64,000 nt of DNA from DASSFZ01 sp035283185 (GTDB taxonomy: Bacteria; Chloroflexota; Anaerolineae; Fen-1058): assembly GCA_035283185.1 (NCBI GenBank), contig DATEUJ010000142.1, forward strand, positions 1-64,000, written 5' to 3'. Under the pieces are notes generated by a model that was given only the letters and a program-made list of their open reading frames with translations, was not told the DNA's origin and ran no database searches. Below, one piece after another: positions 36,519 to 45,107 of the stretch (its first letter is position 1; the number at the start of each line of letters is the position of its first letter). The translations under genes and the position numbers were made by a program.

Positions 36519-36537
36519 CCTTCATCCCTCATCCTTT

Positions 36538-38370
36538 CTACAAGCCGACATATCGATCGATCCGCTGGCCGATCAGGTTTAGGCTGCCTCGCCAGAAGTC
36601 CGGCTTGCGGATGTCGATGCCGAAGCGGGCGGCGAGATCGGCGGGCGTGCCCTCGCCGGTGCTGGCGAGCAGTTGCTCGTACTCCAGCACGAACGATTTG
36701 CCGCGCTCCTTATAGATCGCGTACAGTCCCAGGCCGAAGAGCAGGCCGAAAGCATAAGGATAATTGTAGAAGGACAGGCCGGCGGAATAATAGTGGGGCT
36801 TCCACGCCCACATATACTTGTGCAGGGTACGCTCGTCCAGGCCATCACCATACGTCGCCTTCTGGCAGCGCAGCATGATCACGCAGAAGTCGTCCGCCGA
36901 CAGCTCCGACTTCGCGCGGCGCTCGAAGACTTCCTGCTCGAACAGGTAGCGCGAAGAGATGTCGACGATGACCTGCGCCGCGTCGATGAGGAAAGACTCC
37001 AGGATCGAGAGTTCTTCGTCGGCGCTCGCCGCACCGGCCAGCGTCGCATCGGTGATGATCGTCTGGCAAAAGATTGAGGCGGTCTCGGCGAGCGTCATCG
37101 GCGTCACCGTCTGCAGAATGGTCTTGCCGACGTGGCAGTCGTTGTGGAAGGCGTGACCCAGCTCGTGCGCCACGGTCCCGACCTGTTCGAGCGAGCCGTC
37201 GAAGTTGCACAGGATGCGCGACTCGTCGACGGCGTCGATGGACATACAGAACGCGCCGCCCCGCTTGCCGTCGCGCGGCTCGGCGTCGATCCAGTGGTTG
37301 TCGAAAGCCCGCCGCGCCAGGCCGGCCAGCCGATCACTGAAGGTGGCGAAGTGCGCCAGGATGAAATCTCGCGTCTCCGGCCAGGTGTAACGTCGCTCAC
37401 TTTTGCCCGCCGGCGCGAACAAGTCCCACCACGGCAGCCCGCCGTCGTGGCCGAGCCGCTGAGCCTTTGCCCGCAAGTATCGCCGGAACATGGGGAACGA
37501 GTCCTGCATCGCGCCGATCATCGTCTCCAGCGTCTCGCGGTCGATGCGCGCCTGGTCGATCGACGCATGCAGCGCGTCGACGCGCCCGCGCCGCTTGTTG
37601 AGCGTGCTCGTCGCGCCCTTCACGCCGTTGAGCGCGGCGGCCAGCGGCTCGCGGACAGTTTCCCAGGCGGCCAGCTCGGCCTCGTAGGCGCGGCGGCGCA
37701 CGCCAGGATCGGGATCGTGGCTCAGGTTTTGCAGCGCCGCGATCGGCATCTTTTCGACTTTGCCATCGCGCTCGAAATCGACGGTAAGCTGCGAGCAGAC
37801 GGTGCCTTGCAGTCTGCTCCAGGCGCTCGGCCCGCTCAGCGCCAGCTCGGCGGCCAGCGACTCCTCGGCATCGCCCATGAGGTAGCGACTCTGCTCGGCC
37901 AGCTCGCGCAGGTAGAAGGCGTGGACCTTCGCCGGGCCGTCCTGTTCGAGCACGACGGGAAGCGCGCCTTCGACGCTGCCGATCCACGCCTGAAAGCGCA
38001 CGCCAGCTTGCTGCAAGCGCACGCCCTGCATCTCAAGCTCGGACAACAGGCGCTTCGCCGTCGTGTTGTATGAGTCCGTCGTCACGAACGACCAGATGTA
38101 AGCGCGCAGTGTCGCATACTGCCGCTGGATGGCGTTCATGCGATCCAGGTAGCCGTCGATCGCCGCCTTCACGGCGGCGGCATCCTTGGCCGCCCGCGAA
38201 TCCGGCGGCAGCCTTGCGATCTGCCGCTCGGCCAGGTAGGCTTCGAGATCGTCCAGCATGGATTTCGTCTCGACGACGGCTGCCGAGAATTCATCCGATT
38301 CGAGGCCGGGATAGACGTTAGACAAGTCCCAGTGTGGCAGGGCGCCTAAATCCTTAACACGTGATGCCAT
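36538..38370 (-). CDS. pepF: Oligoendopeptidase F (M3 family metallopeptidase)
   Basis: The 610-aa cytoplasmic zinc peptidase has the HELGHAFH site near residue 403 with the third ligand Glu downstream in TLAETASIFCQTI. The N-terminal helical part begins LPHWDLSNVYPGLESDEF, as in the PepF/M3B subfamily, and the C-terminal YYSAGLSFYNYPYAFGLLFG block is conserved. It cleaves short peptides inside the cell. The start ATG at 38370 has GGAGAG upstream; a longer frame to 38415 adds unlikely residues. The cupin and b5 genes follow closely and may be in the same transcript. Confidence 0.93.
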   Translation of the reverse strand: MASRVKDLGALPHWDLSNVYPGLESDEFSAAVVETKSMLDDLEAYLAERQIARLPPDSRAAKDAAAVKAAIDGYLDRMNAIQRQYATLRAYIWSFVTTDSYNTTAKRLLSELEMQGVRLQQAGVRFQAWIGSVEGALPVVLEQDGPAKVHAFYLRELAEQSRYLMGDAEESLAAELALSGPSAWSRLQGTVCSQLTVDFERDGKVEKMPIAALQNLSHDPDPGVRRRAYEAELAAWETVREPLAAALNGVKGATSTLNKRRGRVDALHASIDQARIDRETLETMIGAMQDSFPMFRRYLRAKAQRLGHDGGLPWWDLFAPAGKSERRYTWPETRDFILAHFATFSDRLAGLARRAFDNHWIDAEPRDGKRGGAFCMSIDAVDESRILCNFDGSLEQVGTVAHELGHAFHNDCHVGKTILQTVTPMTLAETASIFCQTIITDATLAGAASADEELSILESFLIDAAQVIVDISSRYLFEQEVFERRAKSELSADDFCVIMLRCQKATYGDGLDERTLHKYMWAWKPHYYSAGLSFYNYPYAFGLLFGLGLYAIYKERGKSFVLEYEQLLASTGEGTPADLAARFGIDIRKPDFWRGSLNLIGQRIDRYVGL

Positions 38371-38761
38371 TGGCTCTCCTGTGACTGAATCTTTTGACCA
38401 GCGCTCAGAACCCATCCCAAAACCGGATCGCAGGCTTCAGCCTGCCTTGTCTACAGCGGACTGAAGTCCGCACTCCAGGAGTTTTCGAATAGACACTTAT
38501 TTTCGCACGAAGTGCGAGTCTTGCAAAGCGACGGTCAGCCCGGTGTGCACGCAAAACATGTCAGCGGAGGCGGCTCCCATGCCGCCGGATAAGCCGGGCG
38601 TGGGAGCCCGGCCTGCTTTCCTGACAAACTTTGCGTGCACACTCAGCCCGCGATTGAGGTGCCGTATCTGCCGGTGCCAGAAGTTTAGCCGAGGCTGTGC
38701 TATACTTTAGAGTGGGTTAGAAACACACGGCAAGGCCAACATCCCGTGCCGGGAGGTTCCC
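38371..38761. repeat. Intergenic region with two palindromic repeats and a promoter for the antitoxin-like gene
   Basis: At about 38433-38480 are small inverted repeats (GCAGGCTTCAGCCTGCC and CGGACTGAAGTCCG). At 38543-38642 the arms GTGTGCACGCAAAACATGTC and CTGACAAACTTTGCGTGCAC pair around an inner GC-rich hairpin. A TATACT near 38700 may be the -10 box for the plus-strand gene at 38762. The arm TTTTGCGTGCAC recurs near 25470. Confidence 0.6.
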
Positions 38762-39019
38762 GTGAGCGACACTGTTACCCTTAAAGTCTCAATACCGAAA
38801 GGCACTTATCGCGCCGTCCAGCAAGTCGCCGAGCAGAGGCATAAGACCGAGGCGGAGGTCGTCATCGAGGCGGTTCAGGCGTTTCTGGAAAAGTCTCAGC
38901 CCGATCCTCTGTTGGGACTGTTCGCCGACGAGCCTGACCTGATCGACGAGATCGCCTCTGAAGCGATGCGTGGAAGAGAAAATACACCTTTGCGCCTGAG
39001 TGGGGCGGCAGGTGGATAA
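38762..39019 (+). CDS. Orphan antitoxin-like small protein
   Basis: The 85-aa product starts at GTG, six bases after GGGAGG. It begins TVTLKVSIPKGTYRAVQQVA, a ribbon-helix-helix-like strand and first helix. It continues HKTEAEVVIEAVQAFLEK and ends in DPLLGLFADEPDLIDEIASEAM, a tail often seen on antitoxins paired with VapC toxins. Here no PIN-domain toxin follows: the next gene is a convergent MFS exporter 20 bp away. It is either an orphan antitoxin or a stand-alone regulator. The assignment is by pattern only. Confidence 0.6.
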   Translation: MSDTVTLKVSIPKGTYRAVQQVAEQRHKTEAEVVIEAVQAFLEKSQPDPLLGLFADEPDLIDEIASEAMRGRENTPLRLSGAAGG

Positions 39020-39038
39020 AACTCTCCTGGATGCAGAT

Positions 39039-40274
39039 TCACCCGCGCAACATGCGAACCGGCGAAGCGATCAGCCACACGACCGGCAGCATGGATCCCA
39101 GCGCTGCGACCCACACGGCCGCTTGTACACCGAGCGCCTGGCCCAGCAGGCCGCCCGTCAGCACGCCGATCGTCGCCGCACTGCCCTGCACAAACTCGAC
39201 GCTGGCGTTCATCCGGCCCAGCAGCCCATCCGGCGTGACGATCTGCCGCAGGCTCAGCGCGTGAATCGTGTAGATCGTGCCCACCAAGTCGCCCGCGATT
39301 TGCCCGACGAACAGGAACGCGACGGCGGCCTCGCCCACATACGCGGCCAGCGGAATCAGCAGGCCGAGCACGCCGCTCAACACGGCCGAGCCGATCAGCA
39401 GTCGCCCGACGCCGAAGCGCCGGGCGGCCGGCGCAGCGAGCATCGCGCCAAGGAGCGATCCGATCCCCCCGCTCGCGATCAGCAAACCCAAGACCGCCGG
39501 GCCGATGCCCAGCTCGCGAATCGCGTACAGCCCGTACAACGCGGCGTAGAAGTTGCCGAAAAAAACACTGGTGATCGCGGCCGCGGTCAGCGCGCGCAGG
39601 ATCGGATGCGTCGCCAGCGCGCGCAGCCCGTCGGCGATCTCGCGTCGCAGGTTCGGATGCGCCGGAGGCGCGGGGCGTGGCTCCGGTTTTCGAATCAGCG
39701 CCAGCGAAACCGCCGATGCCAGAAAGGACAGCGCGTCGACGGCGACCGCCAGCGGCGCGCTGAGCGCCTGCACCAGCGCGCCCGCCAGCGCCGACCCACC
39801 GATCTCGGCGACCGACTCGCTCGCGCTCAGCTTGCTGTTGCCTTCCACGACGTGCTCGCGCTCGACGAGCGACGGCAGGTAGGAGGTGTACGCCACATCG
39901 AACAGCAGCGCCAGCCCGCCGGCCAGCGCCGCGACGACGTACAATTGCTCGATGCGCAGCGCGCCCAGCAGATAAGCGACCGGGATCGAGGCCAGCAGCG
40001 CCGCGCTGGCCAGGTCGGCGGCGATCATGATCGGCTTGCGTCGTGTCCGGTCGATCCAGGCGCCCGCCGGCAGCCCGATCAGCAAGGCCGGCAGCGATCC
40101 GAGCGCGGCCAGCAGGCCCATCTGCGCGGGCGTGGCCGACAGCGTCAGCACGCCGACGAGCGGCAGCGCATCGCGGCTGACGACCGAGCCGAACTCGGAG
40201 ATCGTCTGCCCGGCCCATAGCTTCATGAAGTCTGCGTGACGCCACAGGCCCGTGAAGCGCGAAGTCACCATCAT
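39039..40274 (-). CDS. MFS exporter (EntS/multidrug-like)
   Basis: The 411-aa protein has twelve transmembrane helices. It opens RHADFMKLWAGQTISEFGSV, typical of the MFS_3 (EntS-like) efflux group, followed by the A-motif loop GAWIDRTRRKPIMI. Later blocks include GLLIASGGIGSLLGAM and SLRQIVTPDGLLGRMNAS. The substrate is unknown. An ATG at 40271 is an alternative start. A palindrome lies upstream, and no partner gene is close enough for an operon. Confidence 0.88.
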   Translation of the reverse strand: MMVTSRFTGLWRHADFMKLWAGQTISEFGSVVSRDALPLVGVLTLSATPAQMGLLAALGSLPALLIGLPAGAWIDRTRRKPIMIAADLASAALLASIPVAYLLGALRIEQLYVVAALAGGLALLFDVAYTSYLPSLVEREHVVEGNSKLSASESVAEIGGSALAGALVQALSAPLAVAVDALSFLASAVSLALIRKPEPRPAPPAHPNLRREIADGLRALATHPILRALTAAAITSVFFGNFYAALYGLYAIRELGIGPAVLGLLIASGGIGSLLGAMLAAPAARRFGVGRLLIGSAVLSGVLGLLIPLAAYVGEAAVAFLFVGQIAGDLVGTIYTIHALSLRQIVTPDGLLGRMNASVEFVQGSAATIGVLTGGLLGQALGVQAAVWVAALGSMLPVVWLIASPVRMLRG

Positions 40275-40309
40275 AGCGTCGTCATGTCATCTCACCACAG
40301 AGAACGCAT

Positions 40310-40342
40310 AGAAACCTGGTTTCTCGGAGAAACCAGGTTTCT
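40310..40342. repeat. 33-bp palindrome AGAAACCTGGTTTCT
   Basis: Two 15-bp units, AGAAACCTGGTTTCT and AGAAACCAGGTTTCT, are inverted around CGG. The architecture is the same as that of the palindrome at 52863. Confidence 0.75.
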
Positions 40343-40414
40343 GGGATCGGCAGGCGCAGATTTTACCGCGTTCGGCGCGGTCGGCAAGTTTGGCGTGGAA
40401 GAACAGGGGTAGGC

Positions 40415-40479
40415 AGACCTGGCATGTCTTCACACTCATGAGCGCCGCCGCCCTTGGCGGACAAGACCTGCCAGGTCTG
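40415..40479. repeat. Two AGACCTGnCAGGTCT palindromic units
   Basis: AGACCTGGCATGTCT (40415-40429) and AGACCTGCCAGGTCT (40465-40479) flank a small GC hairpin. They belong to the same family as the repeats at 8410 and 52863. Confidence 0.7.
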
Positions 40480-40499
40480 TGCCACTGTGAGAAAGCAGA

Positions 40500-40525
40500 G
40501 TGGCCCCGGCACATGCCGGAGCCAC
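40500..40525 (-). terminator. Hairpin terminator of the LVIVD gene ending at 40553
   Basis: The stem GTGGCTCCGGCA/TGCCGGGGCCAC on the minus strand is 28 bp beyond the stop codon. A short pyrimidine-rich stretch (CTCTGC, then TTTCTC) follows. It is the counterpart of the hairpin at 42949. Confidence 0.6.
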
Positions 40526-40552
40526 CTGACAAACGGCTACACGCGATTCAGG

Positions 40553-42496
40553 TTACGGCGTGGGGCCGGTGTATCTAAAGATCCACAGCCCGCTATCCCT
40601 GTCGCTGGCTGCCACATACGTCGTCTCGGTGGGATCAGCGGGGAGCCGGAAGACCTGGACGCCCCAGAAGTCGTTGCCGCCCGAACCGATGAAGTGGCCG
40701 ACTTCCTGTATGCCGCCCGGCCCGAACGTGGCCACCCGGAAGCCTCCGGCGTAGTAGGAGAAGTAGGCCAGGTTGCTCTCGATGTCCGTAGCGACCTCGT
40801 GGACGGTCAGGTTGCCGGAGCCGAACGGGTTGGCGACGGTTCGGACGAAGGCGGGGTTGAGACCCTCCGGGATAGCGTAGGTGTCGATCTCTTCCAGCGT
40901 TTGCGCGTTTAAGAGGTGCACGTAGCCCCAGCCGTTGAACTCAGCTGTTGCCGAGGCGGTAATGGGAGGACTGCCGCCGATAAGCAGATCTCCGGTGCTC
41001 CGCGCGACCGAGACGGCCGGGAGGGTGATCAGCGTGCCGATCACGGTTGGCGAGCCTGCGTTGACAGGGTTAGAGCCGCCCATCGTGAATAGCCCACCAC
41101 CAGGAAGGTTGTAGACGATCGCACCCGCCGCGCCGTTGAGTTGTGCCCAGGCGATCTTGTTGTCGAAGCGGCACAGTCCACGTCCGATGAGCGCGATCTT
41201 GCCCGCCGGATTGGCTAAGTACGGATCGCCCGCCGGGATGCCTAATGCCGCGTCGGGCGGGCAGCCTCGCCCCACATGCACGACCTCACCGCTCATCGTA
41301 GCCCCCGGCAGGGAGGCGATCGCGATGGTGAAGGCGCCCTCGCTGGCCGGGCGGGATCCCGCAAACGCGCTGCTCGTGAAGGACGTGATTCGACTGGGGC
41401 TGAAGTCCTCATCCGTGCCGATGATGAACTTGTTGTTGTGGCTCCACTCGGCGTAGTGGCCGTTCCCCTCCGGCGGGGCGAGTCCCGTCTCCGGATCGGG
41501 ATCAGTGAAGGTCGAGTCGTTGACGAACACCGGGTTTGCCGGGTTGTCCACGTTCAGGACGATGTATCCTGCATCCCAGTAGGACATGAGCATCAGCCAG
41601 TGCCCGCTCACTTTCTTGACCACCATGTCGTGGAGAAAGCTGGCCGCGAACGAGCCAAGCCCGGCTGACTGACCGTCTTGAGCGTCGGGCCAGTCCGCCA
41701 GGCCGACCTCGGCGATCCTTGCAGGGGCGCGCGGGTCGGTGATGTCGAAGATGTCCACGTCGGCGAGTTCTTCGTCGTCGACGATCACGACGTAGGCCTT
41801 CCTCACTTGCTGCCAGGCGAAGGCGCTGTGGATCTGGTTGGCCCGGGTCACCCCGCCCACGGTGCGGAAGTCGCCATAGTTCTCGACGAGCGTCACCGGG
41901 CTTGCGGGGTTGGTCACGTCGTACAAGGAGAACCCGCCGACGCGGTTGGGGATCGTCCCGCAGGATTCGCCGTTCACCACCAGAAGATCACCCTTGAACG
42001 CCGGCGTGTTGAGCTTGATGGCCTGCACGCCCTCACCCACGTACGTGCCGGGGGTGGGGACGAACCCAACCTGGGTTGGGCTTGCCGGATTCGAGATGTC
42101 GATGATGTAGACACCACCGCCCCCATCGGGCAGACATCCGGGCGAGAACTGCCCCAGGTAGGCCGTGTTCCCGAGGACCGCCACATCGGAGATCAGGCCC
42201 GGCGCGGCGTCGCTAACCGTCAACTGCCCGACCAGCTGGACGTTCAGGCTCGAAGCGGGAAGGTGTCCTCCCGGGGCGCCGTGCTGCTCCCCAGCGTCGT
42301 CGCCGTCGGTGATGCCTCCGCCGTGGTGGAGTTCATCAGCCTCGAGCGGCGTGTCGATCACGCCGTCGCCAACTACGTGACGCTCCCCGATCTGGTCGGC
42401 TAGCACGACGCCAACAGCGGTCAGGATGAGCGCCATTAGCAGCAGTATGCTGACGAACGCACGTTTCGCCTTTCGATCGGTTATCATGTGTTGCAT
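40553..42496 (-). CDS. Secreted LVIVD-repeat protein with PA domain (paralogue a)
   Basis: The 647-aa protein has a basic start and signal segment (residues about 10-33, FVSILLLMALILTAVGVVLA). LVIVD-type beta-propeller repeats follow, each with a VYIIDISNPASPTQVG-like unit. A protease-associated (PA) domain is inserted between about 390 and 500 (PAGKIALIGRGLCRFDNKIA, then GAAGAIVYN). More repeats end in DRDSGLWIFRYTGP. Such propellers are non-enzymatic surface or periplasmic proteins of unknown partner; PA domains often mediate protein contacts. The ATG at 42496 follows GGGAGG. It has its own promoter and terminator. Confidence 0.83.
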   Translation of the reverse strand: MQHMITDRKAKRAFVSILLLMALILTAVGVVLADQIGERHVVGDGVIDTPLEADELHHGGGITDGDDAGEQHGAPGGHLPASSLNVQLVGQLTVSDAAPGLISDVAVLGNTAYLGQFSPGCLPDGGGGVYIIDISNPASPTQVGFVPTPGTYVGEGVQAIKLNTPAFKGDLLVVNGESCGTIPNRVGGFSLYDVTNPASPVTLVENYGDFRTVGGVTRANQIHSAFAWQQVRKAYVVIVDDEELADVDIFDITDPRAPARIAEVGLADWPDAQDGQSAGLGSFAASFLHDMVVKKVSGHWLMLMSYWDAGYIVLNVDNPANPVFVNDSTFTDPDPETGLAPPEGNGHYAEWSHNNKFIIGTDEDFSPSRITSFTSSAFAGSRPASEGAFTIAIASLPGATMSGEVVHVGRGCPPDAALGIPAGDPYLANPAGKIALIGRGLCRFDNKIAWAQLNGAAGAIVYNLPGGGLFTMGGSNPVNAGSPTVIGTLITLPAVSVARSTGDLLIGGSPPITASATAEFNGWGYVHLLNAQTLEEIDTYAIPEGLNPAFVRTVANPFGSGNLTVHEVATDIESNLAYFSYYAGGFRVATFGPGGIQEVGHFIGSGGNDFWGVQVFRLPADPTETTYVAASDRDSGLWIFRYTGPTP

Positions 42497-42550
42497 GGTT
42501 TGTTCCTCCCTTGGCTTGTGATGCCCCTTTGGCTTCTGATAGTGAATCAA

Positions 42551-42785
42551 GCGTGCATTTCAGCCTGATGTTTTGTTCTGTATCACCCCCTTCCACCTTA
42601 CTCCGTGATGCCATCCTGCTGCTTGTGTAGCATGTCCATCTCAAGCGGGGTGTCAGGAACACCGTTATTTTCTGACGCATGTGTGTACCCCGGTTGCATG
42701 GAATTGCGCTTCGTCGACTCGAGTACGCTCGCGAAGAACCACCCCCAAAATGCCACTTCTCAAAAGAGTGAAGGGTATATCACGA
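42551..42785. other. Leader region of LVIVD gene a, no gene seen
   Basis: This AT-richer stretch lies between promoter P3 and the start of gene a. A plus-strand frame at 42605-42922 has no convincing composition. No strong hairpin was noticed. Confidence 0.5.
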
Positions 42786-42829
42786 ATTATATCTACAAAA
42801 CGCGCATATGTGTGTCAGAATTTGTTAGA
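42786..42829 (-). promoter_or_regulatory. Promoter P3 with TCTAAC-box, upstream of LVIVD gene a
   Basis: On the minus strand TATAAT (42786-42791) lies 26 bp downstream of TCTAACAAATTC (42818-42829). A weak -35 (CACACA, 17-bp spacing) is between them. The leader to the ATG at 42496 is about 285 nt. The box and spacing match P1 (52731) and P2 (53727). Confidence 0.6.
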
Positions 42830-42910
42830 GTCTCAGCATACGAAGTTCCAAGGCCGAGAATCAACATGGCTTCTACCGCTCGTCGGGGGTTTGTGACCCT
42901 CGACCTCCGG

Positions 42911-42976
42911 GCCGCCGGGTGACACACCCGGCGGGAGCGGTTAAAGAGAGTGGCCCTGGAATGTGCCAGGGCCACT
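42911..42976 (-). terminator. Double hairpin downstream of the LVIVD operon
   Basis: The stem AGTGGCCCTGG/CCAGGGCCACT (42949-42976) is followed on the minus strand by CTCTTTAACC. A second stem, CCCGCCGGGTGT/ACACCCGGCGGG, comes at 42911-42935. Together they close the transcript of genes f-e-d-c-b and separate it from gene a. Confidence 0.65.
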
Positions 42977-43071
42977 CAATAGACAACTTGGCTCGTCCTG
43001 GACTACGGCTATGGGCCGGTGTATCTGAAGGTCTACAACCCGCTAGCTCGATCGCTGGCGGGTCGGTCGGA

Positions 43072-44937
43072 CTACGGCTTCAACTTCAGAATGTACAAAC
43101 CGAAGTTCCGGTCGCTCGCCAACAGCAGGTCGCCGTGCGGCACGACGCTCCAGATGTTGACCGCTGGCGCGCCGGCCGGTTGGCCTGCACCTTGCCAGTG
43201 GCCGATCTCGCGCGGCGCCGACGGCTGCGAGATGTCGAGGACGAACACACCCTCGTTGTACCAGGATACGTAGACGGTGTTCCCGCGCACCTCGGGGTTG
43301 TGGACGGTGAAGGTGCCCGTTGTCGCGGCTGCCTCGTCGTCGGTCTTGGGCGAGTGCCACTCGCTCAGTTGAACCGGGTTGGCCGGGTCGCCGATGTCGA
43401 AGAAGCGCAGGTAGCCCCAGCCGTTGAACTCGGCCGCCGCCCGCGCGGTCACGGGCGGGGCGCCACCGGCTAGGGCCAGCCCGGTGCTGCGTTGGACGAA
43501 GACTGCCGGGATGGTGATGTCAACGGTGGTCCCGTCCGTAAGTGTCACCGGGTCGAGGCCGCCCATGAGGACGAGGGCCTCACCGCCGGCGGCGTTGTTG
43601 TAGACGATCACGCCGACGGCGCCGGCCAACTGCGCCCGACCGATCTTGTTGTCGAAGCGGCAGAGGCCGCGCTCGATGAGCGCGATCTTGCCCGCCGGAT
43701 CCGCAAGATATGGATCTGCCGGGTCGCCAGGGTTCGTACCCGCCGGGCAACCGCGGCCCACGTGCACGACCTCACCAGCCATCTCGCGTCCAGGCAGGTC
43801 AACGATCCGCTCGGAGGTAAAGGCGGCTTCGATGGCGATACGGATCCCCGCAAATGCATTGCTGGTGAAGACGAACTCGAAGGGGGCGCCGTCCTCGTCG
43901 GCGGTGACCAGGAGGTTGCCGCCGCGCGCCTCATCCACCGAGTGGGCGTTCCCTTCCTCGTCAGAGTCATAGTCGGTGTGACCGAGGAAGACCGGGGCCG
44001 CCGGGTCGGAGATGTCGAGCGTGATGAAGCCGCCGTCCCAGTACGACAGGTACGCGCGTGTCCCGTCTACGTTGGCCCGTGCGCTGTGCAGCAGCGTCCG
44101 GGCGTCGGCGCCCTGCTGGACGTCAAAATAGTAGGCGAGGCCGAGCGACGGCTCGTCCAACACGCCCCACTCGCCTACCAGGACCGGGGCCGCCGGGTCG
44201 GAGATGTCGACGATGAGCAGGTCGCCCGTGCTATTCGGCGGATCAAAGGTGATTGCCTCGAGGTTGGGCACGGCCAGCAAGGCCAGCGCCCGCCCGTCCG
44301 GGGTCTCGGTGAGATCCATTTCGTGGACCCCCCCCGCGTCGGTGTCGAAGAAACTGAGGGTTTGCGGATTCCTCGGGTCGGTGATGTCAACGAGCTCGAG
44401 TCCGTTCGTGCCGACGCCGGCAACGTTGCCGCAGTCCTGGAGGCCGATGCCGAGCACGACCTGATCGCCGATCTCCATCGCCTCCATGTCCTCCATCGAG
44501 GTGTCGGCATGGTCGGCCGTGTCGGCCAACTTCACCGGCGCCTTGGGCCGCGAGATGTCGATGATGTCCACGCCCGTGCCGGGGCAAGCGCCGCGCCACT
44601 TGCCGACGAAGGCCAGGTTCTTGTAGCCCGCCACGTCGGCGAACACGCCCTGATTGGATTCGGCCGGGTCACCCGCGAGTGCGCCAACGAGCGAGATGTT
44701 GCGAGCCTGGCGCTGGGCGCGCGTGGCCGGTGGTTGATTGCCGAGGAACGCCTCGACGGATGAGATGCCGGCGCCATCCAGTCCGAGTAGCGTGTCGTCT
44801 CCAGCCGGATCATCTGTCGTAACTCCTCCTGGGCCCAGCAGCGCGTGGTCGGCGAGCGCCAGCGGCACCGCCACGAGCGCAGCCACAGCCAGCAGGAAAC
44901 CTGCCACCCGGATACGAGAGGACAGCTTTCTGGTCAT
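43072..44937 (-). CDS. Secreted LVIVD-repeat protein with PA domain (paralogue b)
   Basis: The 621-aa protein has a signal segment near 8-30 (VAGFLLAVAALVAVPLALA). LVIVD repeats follow (GVDIIDISRPKAPVKL, LLIVDISDPAAPVLVGEWG, FITLDISDPAAPVFLGH). A PA domain lies near 380-490 (AGEVVHVGRGCPAG, KIALIERGLCRFDNKIGRAQ), and the closing repeats include VFVLDISQPSAPREIGHW. In repeat style and PA sequence it is closest to paralogue a. Motif EMDLTETPDG and an unusually acidic linker near 145-155 (TSMEDMEAME) are specific to this copy. It is the last gene of the five-gene block. Confidence 0.83.
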   Translation of the reverse strand: MTRKLSSRIRVAGFLLAVAALVAVPLALADHALLGPGGVTTDDPAGDDTLLGLDGAGISSVEAFLGNQPPATRAQRQARNISLVGALAGDPAESNQGVFADVAGYKNLAFVGKWRGACPGTGVDIIDISRPKAPVKLADTADHADTSMEDMEAMEIGDQVVLGIGLQDCGNVAGVGTNGLELVDITDPRNPQTLSFFDTDAGGVHEMDLTETPDGRALALLAVPNLEAITFDPPNSTGDLLIVDISDPAAPVLVGEWGVLDEPSLGLAYYFDVQQGADARTLLHSARANVDGTRAYLSYWDGGFITLDISDPAAPVFLGHTDYDSDEEGNAHSVDEARGGNLLVTADEDGAPFEFVFTSNAFAGIRIAIEAAFTSERIVDLPGREMAGEVVHVGRGCPAGTNPGDPADPYLADPAGKIALIERGLCRFDNKIGRAQLAGAVGVIVYNNAAGGEALVLMGGLDPVTLTDGTTVDITIPAVFVQRSTGLALAGGAPPVTARAAAEFNGWGYLRFFDIGDPANPVQLSEWHSPKTDDEAAATTGTFTVHNPEVRGNTVYVSWYNEGVFVLDISQPSAPREIGHWQGAGQPAGAPAVNIWSVVPHGDLLLASDRNFGLYILKLKP

Positions 44938-45107
44938 GTTTATTCTCCCTTTGGCATTAATGAGTTGGCACAGTCGCGATGGCGCATGGGCAACTACGCC
45001 ACTCGGCGACACACATCGGTCACGAGTCATTCCTGGCGCCCTTCACCACCTCCCTTCGCTGCATGATCTGTTCCAGACGAACACGAAGCAGCTTATTCCC
45101 TGCCCGT

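Noticed and set aside
38543..38642. Possible insertion-sequence end pair
   Set aside because: Only about 100 bp lie between the arms, with no transposase and no visible target duplication.
42605..42922. A 105-aa plus-strand frame in the LVIVD intergenic region
   Set aside because: It crosses the minus-strand promoter P3, has no ribosome site and shows no protein-like pattern.
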